The notes under the pieces were generated by a model that had not been told where the DNA came from, ran no database searches, and saw only the letters and a list, made by a program, of their open reading frames with translations. Positions 54,687 to 63,935 of a stretch of DNA of 64,000 nt are shown here, in pieces. Source of the stretch: Methanomicrobia archaeon JdFR-19. Its GTDB lineage: Archaea; Halobacteriota; Methanosarcinia; DSM-18856; Methermicoccaceae. The DNA lies in the NCBI GenBank assembly GCA_002010075.1, contig MTMG01000016.1:62137-126136 (forward strand), in the 5' to 3' direction. How positions within the stretch are numbered: position 1 is the first letter of the stretch; each line of letters opens with the position of its first letter. A program made the translations under genes and the position numbers.

Positions 54687-55966
54687 AGCTTGCGTTTGAT
54701 TGCAAGAAACACAACTCAAAACTTTTTTTTGTTCTTTTTGTCTCACTACTAACTTACACCCTATATGTACTGCCGTTGATACTCAGACCGTTTGATGGAC
54801 TTCCATGGGGGGCACTTGACGGTGCATATTATTACGTTGCACAAGATATGTATAACCATGGAAATATGCCTTCTTTCCATCTCTATCCATGGCTTCCAGT
54901 ACCGTTCCTTCTCTCCTCCTCAGTCTCACTCACTCTTGGACTCACAACGCTACAGACATTGAACTTCGTGTATCCACTTGCTCCCGCCTTATCTGCTTTG
55001 TTTGTATGTGTTGTTGCTCTCTCTATTGCGAAGAATTATAGTGGGTTATTTGGGGGGTTGTTGTTTGCATTTGCCCCACTTCACATACTGACCCTCATGT
55101 ATCACTATCATAAGTTTCTTTTTGCCGAGATGTATCTGATATTGCTGATATTTGTCCTCATCATATCTGAACTCAGGATCCTCTCTCCTCTGTTTCTATC
55201 TCTTTCCCTTCTGTCTCATCCAGCAGTTGGCGGTATTGCCTTTTTGTTGATGGCGTTTTTGGGGATTATAGAAAAATCTCGTAAACTTCTACTGATGGCA
55301 GTTATTGGGACACTTCCCATAATACCCTTCGTTGGGGCGTATAGTTCTGTGGGTGGCGTGTTCGGAGAAAGCGGTTATCTGCCAATATCATTGAATGTTG
55401 TTAGTTTGAGTTTTATTTCATTCATTTTTGCATTTTTTGTGTTGAAATTGAGACCATCAAAGATAGTTTTCTCTCTCTCAATGTTGATGGTGGTGATTGG
55501 TGTGAATGCTTTACTGAAATTAGCTCTTTATGAGCGCCTTCTTCTGATACTTGAGCTTGGAGGGACAATGATAATTCCGTATGCTCTCGGATTCATTCCC
55601 CGCAAGACATTTTTATCAGTTTTGGTTCTTGTGTTGGTTGTTCTGTCATGCGTGAGTGTTGTGAATGGTCTTATTGAGACAAAACCGAGCGATGTTCGAC
55701 CGTCTGAAATGGAATGTTATGGATTTTTATCTGAACATGGGGATGGCGTGGTTATTGGTGATACATCTCACATCACATGGGCATCTGCTTTGTCTGGTCT
55801 CCCCTCTCCATATGTGACCCCCCCACTTTATCCAGTTCAACCTTCGAGTTCTCTACCCTCTCCATCATATGTTTTGCTGTATGGGGATTGTTTGAACCTT
55901 GAGAGTAAGAATCTTAATTCCAAAATTTTTGATTCGGGGTATGTTAGGGTCTACCTATCTCAGTGA
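54683..55966 (+). CDS. polytopic membrane protein, GT-C-like
   Basis: The protein has 427 residues with about 11 hydrophobic helices. A conserved-looking first loop GALDGAYYYVAQDMYNHGNM with acidic residues resembles the catalytic loop of GT-C glycosyltransferases, and a short extracellular tail follows. It could use a lipid-phosphate sugar donor. Family not certain. It is coupled to the upstream gene and overlaps the convergent flippase gene by 23 bases. The stop is TGA. Confidence 0.72.
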   Translation: MKLAFDCKKHNSKLFFVLFVSLLTYTLYVLPLILRPFDGLPWGALDGAYYYVAQDMYNHGNMPSFHLYPWLPVPFLLSSSVSLTLGLTTLQTLNFVYPLAPALSALFVCVVALSIAKNYSGLFGGLLFAFAPLHILTLMYHYHKFLFAEMYLILLIFVLIISELRILSPLFLSLSLLSHPAVGGIAFLLMAFLGIIEKSRKLLLMAVIGTLPIIPFVGAYSSVGGVFGESGYLPISLNVVSLSFISFIFAFFVLKLRPSKIVFSLSMLMVVIGVNALLKLALYERLLLILELGGTMIIPYALGFIPRKTFLSVLVLVLVVLSCVSVVNGLIETKPSDVRPSEMECYGFLSEHGDGVVIGDTSHITWASALSGLPSPYVTPPLYPVQPSSSLPSPSYVLLYGDCLNLESKNLNSKIFDSGYVRVYLSQ

Positions 55967-57452
55967 CCTTGTCAAATATCTTCAAGGCATAGGACGATAC
56001 CCTCTCCCCCAGTCCAGAGGTTATGATATCTACATCTTGTCTATCGATGACTCCAAACACTGAAAGTAAAAGAAGATAAACGACAGATGAGATTGATATA
56101 TCGATGAGTAATAACAGTCTTCCGGTGTGAGGTATCAGCACCAAGAAGAGCATGAATACTGACAGAGATGCAATAGTTCTCAGAATATATGACATTTCGA
56201 TATGGATGCCCTCTATGGTCTTTACATAGAGTATTGACATTCCTACCATACCAAATAGAGATGAGATTGTGATTGAAAGAGCCGAGCCGACAATTCCCAG
56301 TTGGGGAACCAACATGTACAGCAACAGAGCCTCAAACAGAATCCACCCAACCACTACAAAAACCGGCTTTTTGAGACACCCTGAGCCTTGCAGAATTCTG
56401 AGCATGGAGAACGTGATGGTTGCAGATACGATCCCAATGCCATATATTCTGAGGCTCTGTGCCCCATGGGAATATATGGAAGGATACAAGAAGGTTATGA
56501 CTTCTGATGGCATTGTTATGAAAAGTATGCAGAATGGGATCGAGAACAGAAGTATATACTTTATCGTCTTCGAGGCATATCTCCTCATCACTTCTGGCTT
56601 AACTGCATGATATGATATGTATGGGAATGTGACATTCAGAACAACACCCGCAATAAAATAAGGTATTTTGCCTACAACTTGATTTGCTTGGTAGAATCCT
56701 ATTGTTTCATGGACATTCTGCAATGTGTAGAGGAGTTTTACGCTGAGCAAATCCATATTCACAATGAGAGTTACACCAAAAATTCCAATGAAAAGGGGGG
56801 GAGTATATAATATGACGTTGCTTCCTTTTACTCCTCCACTACTTCTCGTTTTATTTAGGTATTTTAGCACGTAGTACATTCCGAGGACTGCACCCAGTAT
56901 GGAAGCAGCCACCAGACCGAGAACCGCCCCCACCACTCCGAGTCCAATAAACACGAGGGCAAGTCCGAAGACCAGTTTCGACAGAGGCTCAATCACCTGG
57001 ATGATAGAGAGACTTTTGAAAATGAACAGTCCTTGGAGAGCACCCTTTGTTGCCCAGCCCCATGCAGAGAACAGAACTATGATCATCAGCAGGTAAATCA
57101 TACTTGGATAGTAGGACCCGTCTTTGTAGTAGATGTGATAACCAAGATATGCAAGGAGGGAAAGGACAATCCCTATAACTATGTTTGCAAAAATTCCAGT
57201 CTCTATCGTCTTTTTTACATCTGTTTGTTTTGAGGATGAGAGGGATAAAGCAATTGAGGGTGGTATCCCAGAACTCACAAAGACACTGAGAATGTATGAG
57301 AGGGAGAGAAATACACCAAGCATACCATACTCTGCAGGCGTGAGAATCCAGCCCATCGAGACATTGAAAACATAGTTTAGAAGGGAAGCAACAACAAAAG
57401 AAATGAGCATTACTGTCGAATGTTGGGAAATGTTCTGTCTTGCCTCTTTCAT
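55944..57452 (-). CDS. Wzx-like polysaccharide flippase (MOP superfamily)
   Basis: The protein has 502 residues with about 14 hydrophobic helices. The N terminus HSTVMLISFVVASLLNYVFN and the following GWILTPAEYGMLGVFLSLSY are typical of Wzx/SpoVB-like exporters. It is last in the second minus-strand glycan operon and should flip the lipid-linked glycan made there. The ATG overlaps the TGA of the upstream gene. The stop is TAA. Confidence 0.87.
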   Translation of the reverse strand: MKEARQNISQHSTVMLISFVVASLLNYVFNVSMGWILTPAEYGMLGVFLSLSYILSVFVSSGIPPSIALSLSSSKQTDVKKTIETGIFANIVIGIVLSLLAYLGYHIYYKDGSYYPSMIYLLMIIVLFSAWGWATKGALQGLFIFKSLSIIQVIEPLSKLVFGLALVFIGLGVVGAVLGLVAASILGAVLGMYYVLKYLNKTRSSGGVKGSNVILYTPPLFIGIFGVTLIVNMDLLSVKLLYTLQNVHETIGFYQANQVVGKIPYFIAGVVLNVTFPYISYHAVKPEVMRRYASKTIKYILLFSIPFCILFITMPSEVITFLYPSIYSHGAQSLRIYGIGIVSATITFSMLRILQGSGCLKKPVFVVVGWILFEALLLYMLVPQLGIVGSALSITISSLFGMVGMSILYVKTIEGIHIEMSYILRTIASLSVFMLFLVLIPHTGRLLLLIDISISSVVYLLLLSVFGVIDRQDVDIITSGLGERVSSYALKIFDKVTEIGRP

Positions 57453-58972
57453 ATCTCGACCTCTTTGTATCTCTTCACAGCAATGTATTCTCCTTTATCT
57501 TCGTTATATGCTGTCAGATATACTCTCAATGTGTATGTTTTAGCTGTTAAGACATTTGATGGTATTATGACAGAGATTGTATCGTTCAACTCAACCCTGC
57601 CTCCCATTCCTTTGTAGAATTTTCTGGAGCTGTCGTAGTTCCATCCTTCTCTAATCCAGTTCGTATTCCATGGCTCGTGAAGTATTATTTTTGCGAGGTC
57701 TATTGCCTCTCCACTGACATCCTTAGACAGGTTAATATCCCTCATCGTGATCCAACCACCCTCTCCTACTCTTATGAAGGCAGGCAGGTATGTGATGTAA
57801 TCCTTTCCTTCGAGAGTCAGAAGAAAGCTACCGTATGGGTAGTATTCTATGCCCTCTGACCTCAAGCTGTTTTCACCAAATCCCCACTTTCCTTTCCATG
57901 TTTTCAATCCAAGCGTCTTTTCGATGTTCAGTTTTGGCCTTGGGGTCCCCGCTGAGCCCCACCCTATTTGAATAGTCTTATCTGCATCCGTGAACATCTT
58001 AGATGCATCATTCCAAGCAATCTTGTCCTTTGTTTCTGTCACACTTCCATCATCGTACAGTATTCTCCAGTTTGGCTGGGTCGAGTCAGGTGTTATGAAA
58101 ATCATTCCCTTCCTCATCCAGTCATAGAGATAGCTTCTCTTATAGTCGGAATCATCTTTTAGGAATCCATTGCCATTTCTGTCAGATATGATAGAAGGAA
58201 TCACATCGTAGATTTCTGTCTCATTTGAATCCATGAGTGGATTCAGTAGAATGAGAATACAAGGTTCCATTTTTGTGGCAATATCGTCAAGTTCTAACCA
58301 AGTTATCATTCTTACATTGTATCCAAAGTACTCACAACATTTCTTTATTTCATCAGCTCTTTGAAGTGTTTGATTTGGCATGAAATTTCGGTCATAAAAT
58401 ATGAAAATCGGGAGGTCTTTGTGGTTGTATTCTGAGAAAAATGCCATCACAGTCAGATTCGAATATCCTGAGCTTTTAAGTGAATAATTTGCTTTTATTA
58501 TCTTCTCTCCGGTTGTGGAAGTTTCTGTCCAGACATCGAACAATTCAAATGCAACCTCAAACTCCACTGGACGGGCTGTTGTTGTCTCCCAAACCCTACC
58601 ATCATCTATCATTATGTCAATTCTATAGCTTTCGTTCCCTACCCATGGATAGTATATGAGAATCTTTTCTACATCTCCCTTTGAAAGTGTTAGATTCTCT
58701 GCATACCATGTGAATACTCTCTCCCCGTTGACCATCACTCCCTTAATCACAGCGCTATCATCGGCTTTAACTGTCGCTTGGATATAACGTCTTTCAGATA
58801 CCCTATATATCACATCAATCAGGTCCACACTCAGAGATGTATCTCCAGCATACTCTTCAATGCTTTGAGTTCGTTTAATAAATTCAAGAGGGTTCCCCAA
58901 ATTCACTGTCAGAATTGAGAATATTAAAATGATGAGGGTTAGTATGTAAAGGGCAAATCTTCTCCTTGTCAT
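57449..58972 (-). CDS. large exported protein with N-terminal membrane anchor
   Basis: The protein has 507 residues. A single helix (FALYILTLIILIFSILTVNL) near the N terminus anchors it, and the remainder is extracellular, beta-rich, with a ThuA/GATase1-like stretch PIFIFYDRNFMPNQTLQRAD and EPCILILLNPLMDSNETEIY. No catalytic signature is obvious. It starts one base after the TAA of the 1048-residue membrane protein gene, so the two probably work together. The stop is TGA. Confidence 0.72.
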   Translation of the reverse strand: MTRRRFALYILTLIILIFSILTVNLGNPLEFIKRTQSIEEYAGDTSLSVDLIDVIYRVSERRYIQATVKADDSAVIKGVMVNGERVFTWYAENLTLSKGDVEKILIYYPWVGNESYRIDIMIDDGRVWETTTARPVEFEVAFELFDVWTETSTTGEKIIKANYSLKSSGYSNLTVMAFFSEYNHKDLPIFIFYDRNFMPNQTLQRADEIKKCCEYFGYNVRMITWLELDDIATKMEPCILILLNPLMDSNETEIYDVIPSIISDRNGNGFLKDDSDYKRSYLYDWMRKGMIFITPDSTQPNWRILYDDGSVTETKDKIAWNDASKMFTDADKTIQIGWGSAGTPRPKLNIEKTLGLKTWKGKWGFGENSLRSEGIEYYPYGSFLLTLEGKDYITYLPAFIRVGEGGWITMRDINLSKDVSGEAIDLAKIILHEPWNTNWIREGWNYDSSRKFYKGMGGRVELNDTISVIIPSNVLTAKTYTLRVYLTAYNEDKGEYIAVKRYKEVEI

Positions 58973-58973
58973 C

Positions 58974-61900
58974 TTATCTCTCCCTGTATATCAGTAAGAT
59001 ACAGAACAGCAAGGTTAAGAATGTTATCCCCCAGCCATATATTGCAAATCTTTCTGGGTAATATGTAAGGGTGAAGGAATACTCCCCAACTCTATCGATG
59101 TAGAACCCACTGAGATAGGAGTTTGTTATAACGTTGTTGATTTTCTCGCCATCTACTATAACATACCAGTTTGGCTCAAAAACATTTGAAAATACGAGAT
59201 AAAAAGGATTTTCAGTTTTTACATGAACCAAATACTCTGTATCACTTTTTTTCTCCCATTCAACTTTGGTTTCACTTTCTTTCTTACCAACCACGTCTTC
59301 TATCTCATCTCCATTCTCGGTTGAATACAGCAAAAGCTCGTCCAGATAAACCTCATTGCTCACAGATATTTCAACTCTTGTAAGCTCATTCAACTTCATG
59401 GGTGGGGTGTATATCCATGTGGAATTGTTGACCTCAAAGTCATATGAGTACTGCCCCACATTCACATGGACAATCGAGCCTTCAGAGACAACTTTGAGGG
59501 CGAGTCTGTATTCCGGATTCGTGTCTATAATGTGGATATCTGCATTTACTCTTGAGTAATTTGTGAGTTCTACCGCCCTGCCGAGACTCCAATTCATGCT
59601 ATAGTCGGTTATGTTGGCGTTGATGGAATTAAGATCACTCTCAGCTTCAAGTAAGTATATCTTCGGTCTGTTTTCCAAATATCTCATAATCTTCTTCTTG
59701 TCATCCTCATACTCTTCGGTCTTTGCAATTGTAATAACATTCACAGCGTTGAAACCTTCTACATTTTCGAGCGTTATCCTGTGCACCCCCTCATCAATTG
59801 TCAGAACATCTGAAAAAGCCCAGACAAAGTCGTTTAAATTTCCTTCAGAATTCACCTCTATGATGGGTTGCCCGTCTATGTATATTCTGATACCACCTCC
59901 ATTTTTGTTGTGTAGGTATCTCATGCCAATGATGTATCTGTCGAGAGATGGTACATCAATATCAAAACTCATCTTCGCACCGTCAGCATATGTGAGAACA
60001 AGTCCTTTATAGTATCCAAAGTTCCAGTGGTCTATTCTGTTGAAGGTCGATAGATGTGTATGCCATGTGGTGGTGTAGCAGTTTGTTCTTGACCAGCCAG
60101 TTCTATAGTTGTAGTGTGATGTGTGTTCTGCCATTGATATGGTGGGCAGGAAATAAGCGAGGGCATCCCAGTATGGCTCTGCAGAATCGAACACAACCGC
60201 ATCGAAAGCTTCAGGAGGGGGGAGGGTGGGTAGCTGGTTGATGAATACAATGGAAGAATTTGCATCGAATTTATCGAGAGCATTCATCGATGTTATCACG
60301 TCTATCGAGCCTATAGCCAAGAAATTTTTTGGTGATGGATATATAATGGGAGAGGTCTTTTCATTCTCAAAAATATACATAAACCCTTCCTTCCAAACGA
60401 GTTTAATGTCTTTCTGGGCTAACAAAGACTCTAAAACTTTAGGGTCGTTAGGTTTACCAAAATTCCTTATCTCTACTGTGTCGTTGTGAAAGACGATGAA
60501 TTTTATGTTTGCGGAAGCAAGATGCCCCCCTATGTTGGAAGTCTTGTTTCTCAGCAGAATGTCGTATAAGTACATGGAATAATATTGACTGTAGAATATC
60601 ATATCACCTATTGCTGGGATGGGAGAGGAAAACACATCGAAGTGTCCTGTCCATTTCTGGTTCCATGTTGCATACCTGCTTGCATATCCAGGCATCCACT
60701 TGACTTTGTAATTGTCCCCATGCTCGCTAAGATAATTCACCCCATCCACATATTCCTTTGGTATGGGTGATGGGCTCATCAGCCCGTTGAAGTCTCCGGT
60801 AAGTCCAGGCCATGCGAAGTACATCGATGCGACTATTAAAACAGAGAGACACCCCAGTGAAACACCTTTCTTCAATTTTATATTGCCCTCCTCTATTCTT
60901 TTGAATATTTCAACGACAAAGAACGCACTTAAAAAGGCGTAGCTCATTGTGAGGAACTGTGTCCATTTGTTTGGGTCTCTGAACATCCATCCATACAGTC
61001 CAGAGTATGGTGCTTCGAAGATTAACCAGTAGTATAATTTGGGTGTGAGGGCTTCCATGCCGAGTGAGAGGTAGGTGAATAAGACGACACAAATCGCAAG
61101 AAAGAGCACAAACTTACTTTTTGGCCTCATTGCTATTGCTAAGAAAGCAGAAATAGGGAGAACAAGACTTGAAGCTACCCATAAGGCTCTTGGTAAAATA
61201 CCAGAGGGAACAAACTCGAACTTGGGCCAGAAGAAACTCATCAGGGTGAATACGTTGTATGGATTTGTTTTTGAGTGAAGGGAGAGTATGCTCTCAGCGC
61301 TTAGGATGTACTTTGGAAATACCCATCCCTTTGTCAGGATAACTTCTATAACAGGAATGAGCCAGTATGCTACTAAACCGAGCCAGATAATGGCAAGTAA
61401 GCCTGTTCTTTTAATATTTTCTTTTAATTCCCTCCTTAAAATTAGATCAAAGAAGAAATAAGCCCCTACAAGAAATGGACCAAAGACTATCCAGTGTTGC
61501 GTTCCTGCTGCAAGCGCCATGAGAAAACCACATAACACAAGCCATTTTATGTATTTTTCAGAATGGATCGTTTTGATGTATGAGACGAGTATCATTGGGC
61601 CCAATGCATACGAATATCTGAGGTAAATATGTCCTATATGGTTGATAACATATGGATTGTTGATGTAGATTATTGCAGATGCAATCGAAGCAATCATTAT
61701 CAGTTTCTCAGTGCGTTCATCTCCTTGGTAAGCTTCTTTGAGGAGAAGATATGTCGCAAAGTACATCGAAATTCCGCTGAGTGAGTAGATGAAAATGAGG
61801 AAAATTCTCTCAAATATCTCAGGGGTCATGTGAGGAAGGAAACCAATCCACATGATGAATGAATACCCAACAGTTCTTGGGAAGAATTGGAAGTTGTTGT

Positions 61901-62087
61901 AACTCCAAAGCTCCTTCCAGAGCGGATAGGTGTGGGTAAGGTAGTTCTTGAGAATAAGAGGAAAAACGAAATCACCATAATTCACAAGTCCTGGTTCTAT
62001 TAACACGTCTCTCCATGCGAATAAAGAGAAGAATAGCACGATGAGAAGTCCATAACGATGTTTTTTTATCTCGTTTTTAATCTTCAT
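58974..62087 (-). CDS. very large polytopic membrane protein, GT-C/YfhO-like
   Basis: The protein is about 1037 residues from ATG 62087 (MKIKNEIKKHRYGLLIVLFF). About 12-13 helices fill residues 10-430. The first loop VNYGDFVFPLILKNYL carries an acidic residue typical of GT-C enzymes. A roughly 580-residue extracellular region with carbohydrate-binding-like beta domains and one C-terminal helix follow. Relatives include YfhO-like and arabinofuranosyltransferase-like proteins; function here is inferred. An upstream in-frame start at 62231 lies inside the methyltransferase gene and is not favoured. The stop is TAA. Confidence 0.8.
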   Translation of the reverse strand: MKIKNEIKKHRYGLLIVLFFSLFAWRDVLIEPGLVNYGDFVFPLILKNYLTHTYPLWKELWSYNNFQFFPRTVGYSFIMWIGFLPHMTPEIFERIFLIFIYSLSGISMYFATYLLLKEAYQGDERTEKLIMIASIASAIIYINNPYVINHIGHIYLRYSYALGPMILVSYIKTIHSEKYIKWLVLCGFLMALAAGTQHWIVFGPFLVGAYFFFDLILRRELKENIKRTGLLAIIWLGLVAYWLIPVIEVILTKGWVFPKYILSAESILSLHSKTNPYNVFTLMSFFWPKFEFVPSGILPRALWVASSLVLPISAFLAIAMRPKSKFVLFLAICVVLFTYLSLGMEALTPKLYYWLIFEAPYSGLYGWMFRDPNKWTQFLTMSYAFLSAFFVVEIFKRIEEGNIKLKKGVSLGCLSVLIVASMYFAWPGLTGDFNGLMSPSPIPKEYVDGVNYLSEHGDNYKVKWMPGYASRYATWNQKWTGHFDVFSSPIPAIGDMIFYSQYYSMYLYDILLRNKTSNIGGHLASANIKFIVFHNDTVEIRNFGKPNDPKVLESLLAQKDIKLVWKEGFMYIFENEKTSPIIYPSPKNFLAIGSIDVITSMNALDKFDANSSIVFINQLPTLPPPEAFDAVVFDSAEPYWDALAYFLPTISMAEHTSHYNYRTGWSRTNCYTTTWHTHLSTFNRIDHWNFGYYKGLVLTYADGAKMSFDIDVPSLDRYIIGMRYLHNKNGGGIRIYIDGQPIIEVNSEGNLNDFVWAFSDVLTIDEGVHRITLENVEGFNAVNVITIAKTEEYEDDKKKIMRYLENRPKIYLLEAESDLNSINANITDYSMNWSLGRAVELTNYSRVNADIHIIDTNPEYRLALKVVSEGSIVHVNVGQYSYDFEVNNSTWIYTPPMKLNELTRVEISVSNEVYLDELLLYSTENGDEIEDVVGKKESETKVEWEKKSDTEYLVHVKTENPFYLVFSNVFEPNWYVIVDGEKINNVITNSYLSGFYIDRVGEYSFTLTYYPERFAIYGWGITFLTLLFCILLIYRER

Positions 62088-62745
62088 ACTTCTCAGCAAG
62101 CAAAAGCACACTCCTCGATAGCCAACATCTTGGTAATAAATACCCCAGAAACTTTTCAATGGGTTTGAGAAGCCATAGTGGAACGTGGATGTAGAGTATG
62201 AAGGGGAGACGAGCTCCACATCTTTTTTCAATCACCCTCATCTTATTCTCCTCAATTATCCTTTCAACCTCACCTATTCTAAATAGTTTGTAGTTCCTTT
62301 TTCCGAAATATGCAATTGATAATGAGTTAGCAACCTCAACAACGTAGTATCCATGTCTTTTTAGAACCTTTCCTGCATCGTGTATTGCTTTCTTCCAGTC
62401 TGGGACATATTTCAGCACCCTCACACACACAATCATGTCGAATACATTTTCTTTAAACGGCAACATGTCTGCACTTCCAAGAACAACATCAAATCCTTTT
62501 TCACTTGCTTGTTTTGCCATCTTTTCGGATATGTCCATTCCAACGACCTTGACGCCAGCCCCCCTCACCACTGATGAAAGTCTGCCTGTGCCAATTCCTA
62601 CATCAAGACAAATTTTACCACGAACATGCTCTCTGATGAATTCTTCCTCAAACCTACCCAGAAAAGCGACCCCTTCGCTGAGTTGGAATGCCCTGTATTC
62701 ATAGTCTGAAAATTCATCAAAGAATTTTGCAATGTCCTTATGCAT
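62077..62745 (-). CDS. class I SAM-dependent methyltransferase
   Basis: The protein has 222 residues. Motif I is CLDVGIGTGRLSSVV, the acidic residue is in VVGMDISEKMAKQ, then GSADMLPFKENVFDMIVCVR and AGKVLKRHGYYVVEVAN. It is UbiE/Coq5-like, in the second glycan operon, overlapping both neighbours. A sugar or lipid-carrier substrate is likely (inference). The stop is TAA. Confidence 0.85.
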   Translation of the reverse strand: MHKDIAKFFDEFSDYEYRAFQLSEGVAFLGRFEEEFIREHVRGKICLDVGIGTGRLSSVVRGAGVKVVGMDISEKMAKQASEKGFDVVLGSADMLPFKENVFDMIVCVRVLKYVPDWKKAIHDAGKVLKRHGYYVVEVANSLSIAYFGKRNYKLFRIGEVERIIEENKMRVIEKRCGARLPFILYIHVPLWLLKPIEKFLGYLLPRCWLSRSVLLLAEKYED

Positions 62746-63823
62746 TTTCTACCTCCTCATACACTTCCTTCATTTTTCTTGCCACAATATTCCAATCAAA
62801 TTCATCCACACTTTTCCGTGCTCCCTCTCCAAGAGACAGTGAGAGTGCACTCGATATAGCTTTTCTGAGCATGTCTGGTTTTGATGGTTTCACAAGTAGT
62901 CCATTCTCTCCGTCTTTTATTAATTTTGGAATGGCATTCACGGGAGTTGTGATGACATTTCTACCAGATGCCATTGCCTCAAGAAGGACAAACGGGTAAG
63001 GTGGCAACTCTCCTCCGTATCTGTACGGAAGGACGACAACATCAGATGCACTGTAATAGTCTTCGGGTCTATCCACAAATTCATTTACTACTCTGTAAGT
63101 CTGGGGTGGCAATTTCTCGAGCATCTTCACGATGTGGGTTGTTGGATACTTTGGGTTTAGGACAAGGAGAAGTATTGCATTCTTGAAGAATTTATGCACC
63201 CTAACCAAGTCGTCTACTCCTCTTGACATATATCCATGCCCCATGTACATTATAACTTTTCCATCCATCCCGAGTTCATCTCTGATTCTTTCTCCATCTC
63301 CTGAACTAAATCTCTTGGTATCGACACCCATCTTAATTTCGTGCCCATTTACTTTGTTCAGCCATGAGAGGTCTGCACTTGTGATGTGCCACCTATCGAA
63401 TATCCTCTTTATAATAGATAGAGGAATCAACCTTGCCCTAAAGTTTGGATGTTTTATAAGCCTCACCACCTCTTTCCAGTGCGATGGTCTGAGATTCAGG
63501 AATTCAGTTAATTTTGCTCTTGAATCGTGTATGGTGAGCACCGTTCTCTCTTCTGAGAAAACTTGTGAGAAAATCAGACACCCAAGCGTGCTACCATGGA
63601 AGTTCATGACATCTTCATCTGCAACCTCCCATGCTCTCTTGGCAAACGCCTTGATTGAATCTGCTTTGAGCTGTACCACCCTTATCCCATCATAGAGACA
63701 ACTCTAATCCTCATTTCCATCTGTGTAGATGGTGCAGTCAAGTCTTTTTGCGATCTCATACACACATCTCTGAACGCCTTCCATTCCATGTGTGAAGTGT
63801 CTTGTGAACAAACCAACTCGCAT
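62738..63823 (-). CDS. GT4-family glycosyltransferase with in-frame TAG
   Basis: Reading TAG codon 40 (63706-63704) as sense gives 361 residues from ATG 63823. The restored N terminus RVGLFTRHFTHGMEGVQRC is a typical GT-B start with its Gly-rich loop; without it the first beta strand and acceptor site are missing. The C-terminal domain has KVIMYMGHGYMSRGVDDLVR and YPFVLLEAMASGRNVITTPV. It adds a sugar in the second glycan operon, where it is the first gene. Its TAA overlaps the methyltransferase ATG. Confidence 0.88.
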
Positions 63824-63872
63824 TTACACAACAATACTCCTCAACATATTAAAAATAGTATTAAAAAATAGA

Positions 63873-63886
63873 GGGGCTGAAGCCCC
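63873..63886 (-). terminator. hairpin followed by U-tract
   Basis: GGGGC pairs with GCCCC around a four-base loop (TTCA on the minus strand). On the minus strand it is followed after a few bases by a run of T, so it probably ends the partial gene at the right edge. Confidence 0.55.
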
Positions 63887-63935
63887 ACTTTTCTCTTCTT
63901 TATGTTGGTCCTTTGTTAGTCTTCTCTATTTTCGC

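Noticed and set aside
8116-63823. TAG-interrupted genes taken as nine pseudogenes or sequencing errors
   Set aside because: All interruptions are TAG only, no TAA or TGA or frameshift is found in these genes, motifs continue after each TAG, and no other gene ends in TAG.
8116-63823. Selenocysteine-type local recoding as the cause
   Set aside because: Selenocysteine uses UGA with a SECIS element; here the codon is UAG in many unrelated genes and UGA is a frequent normal stop.
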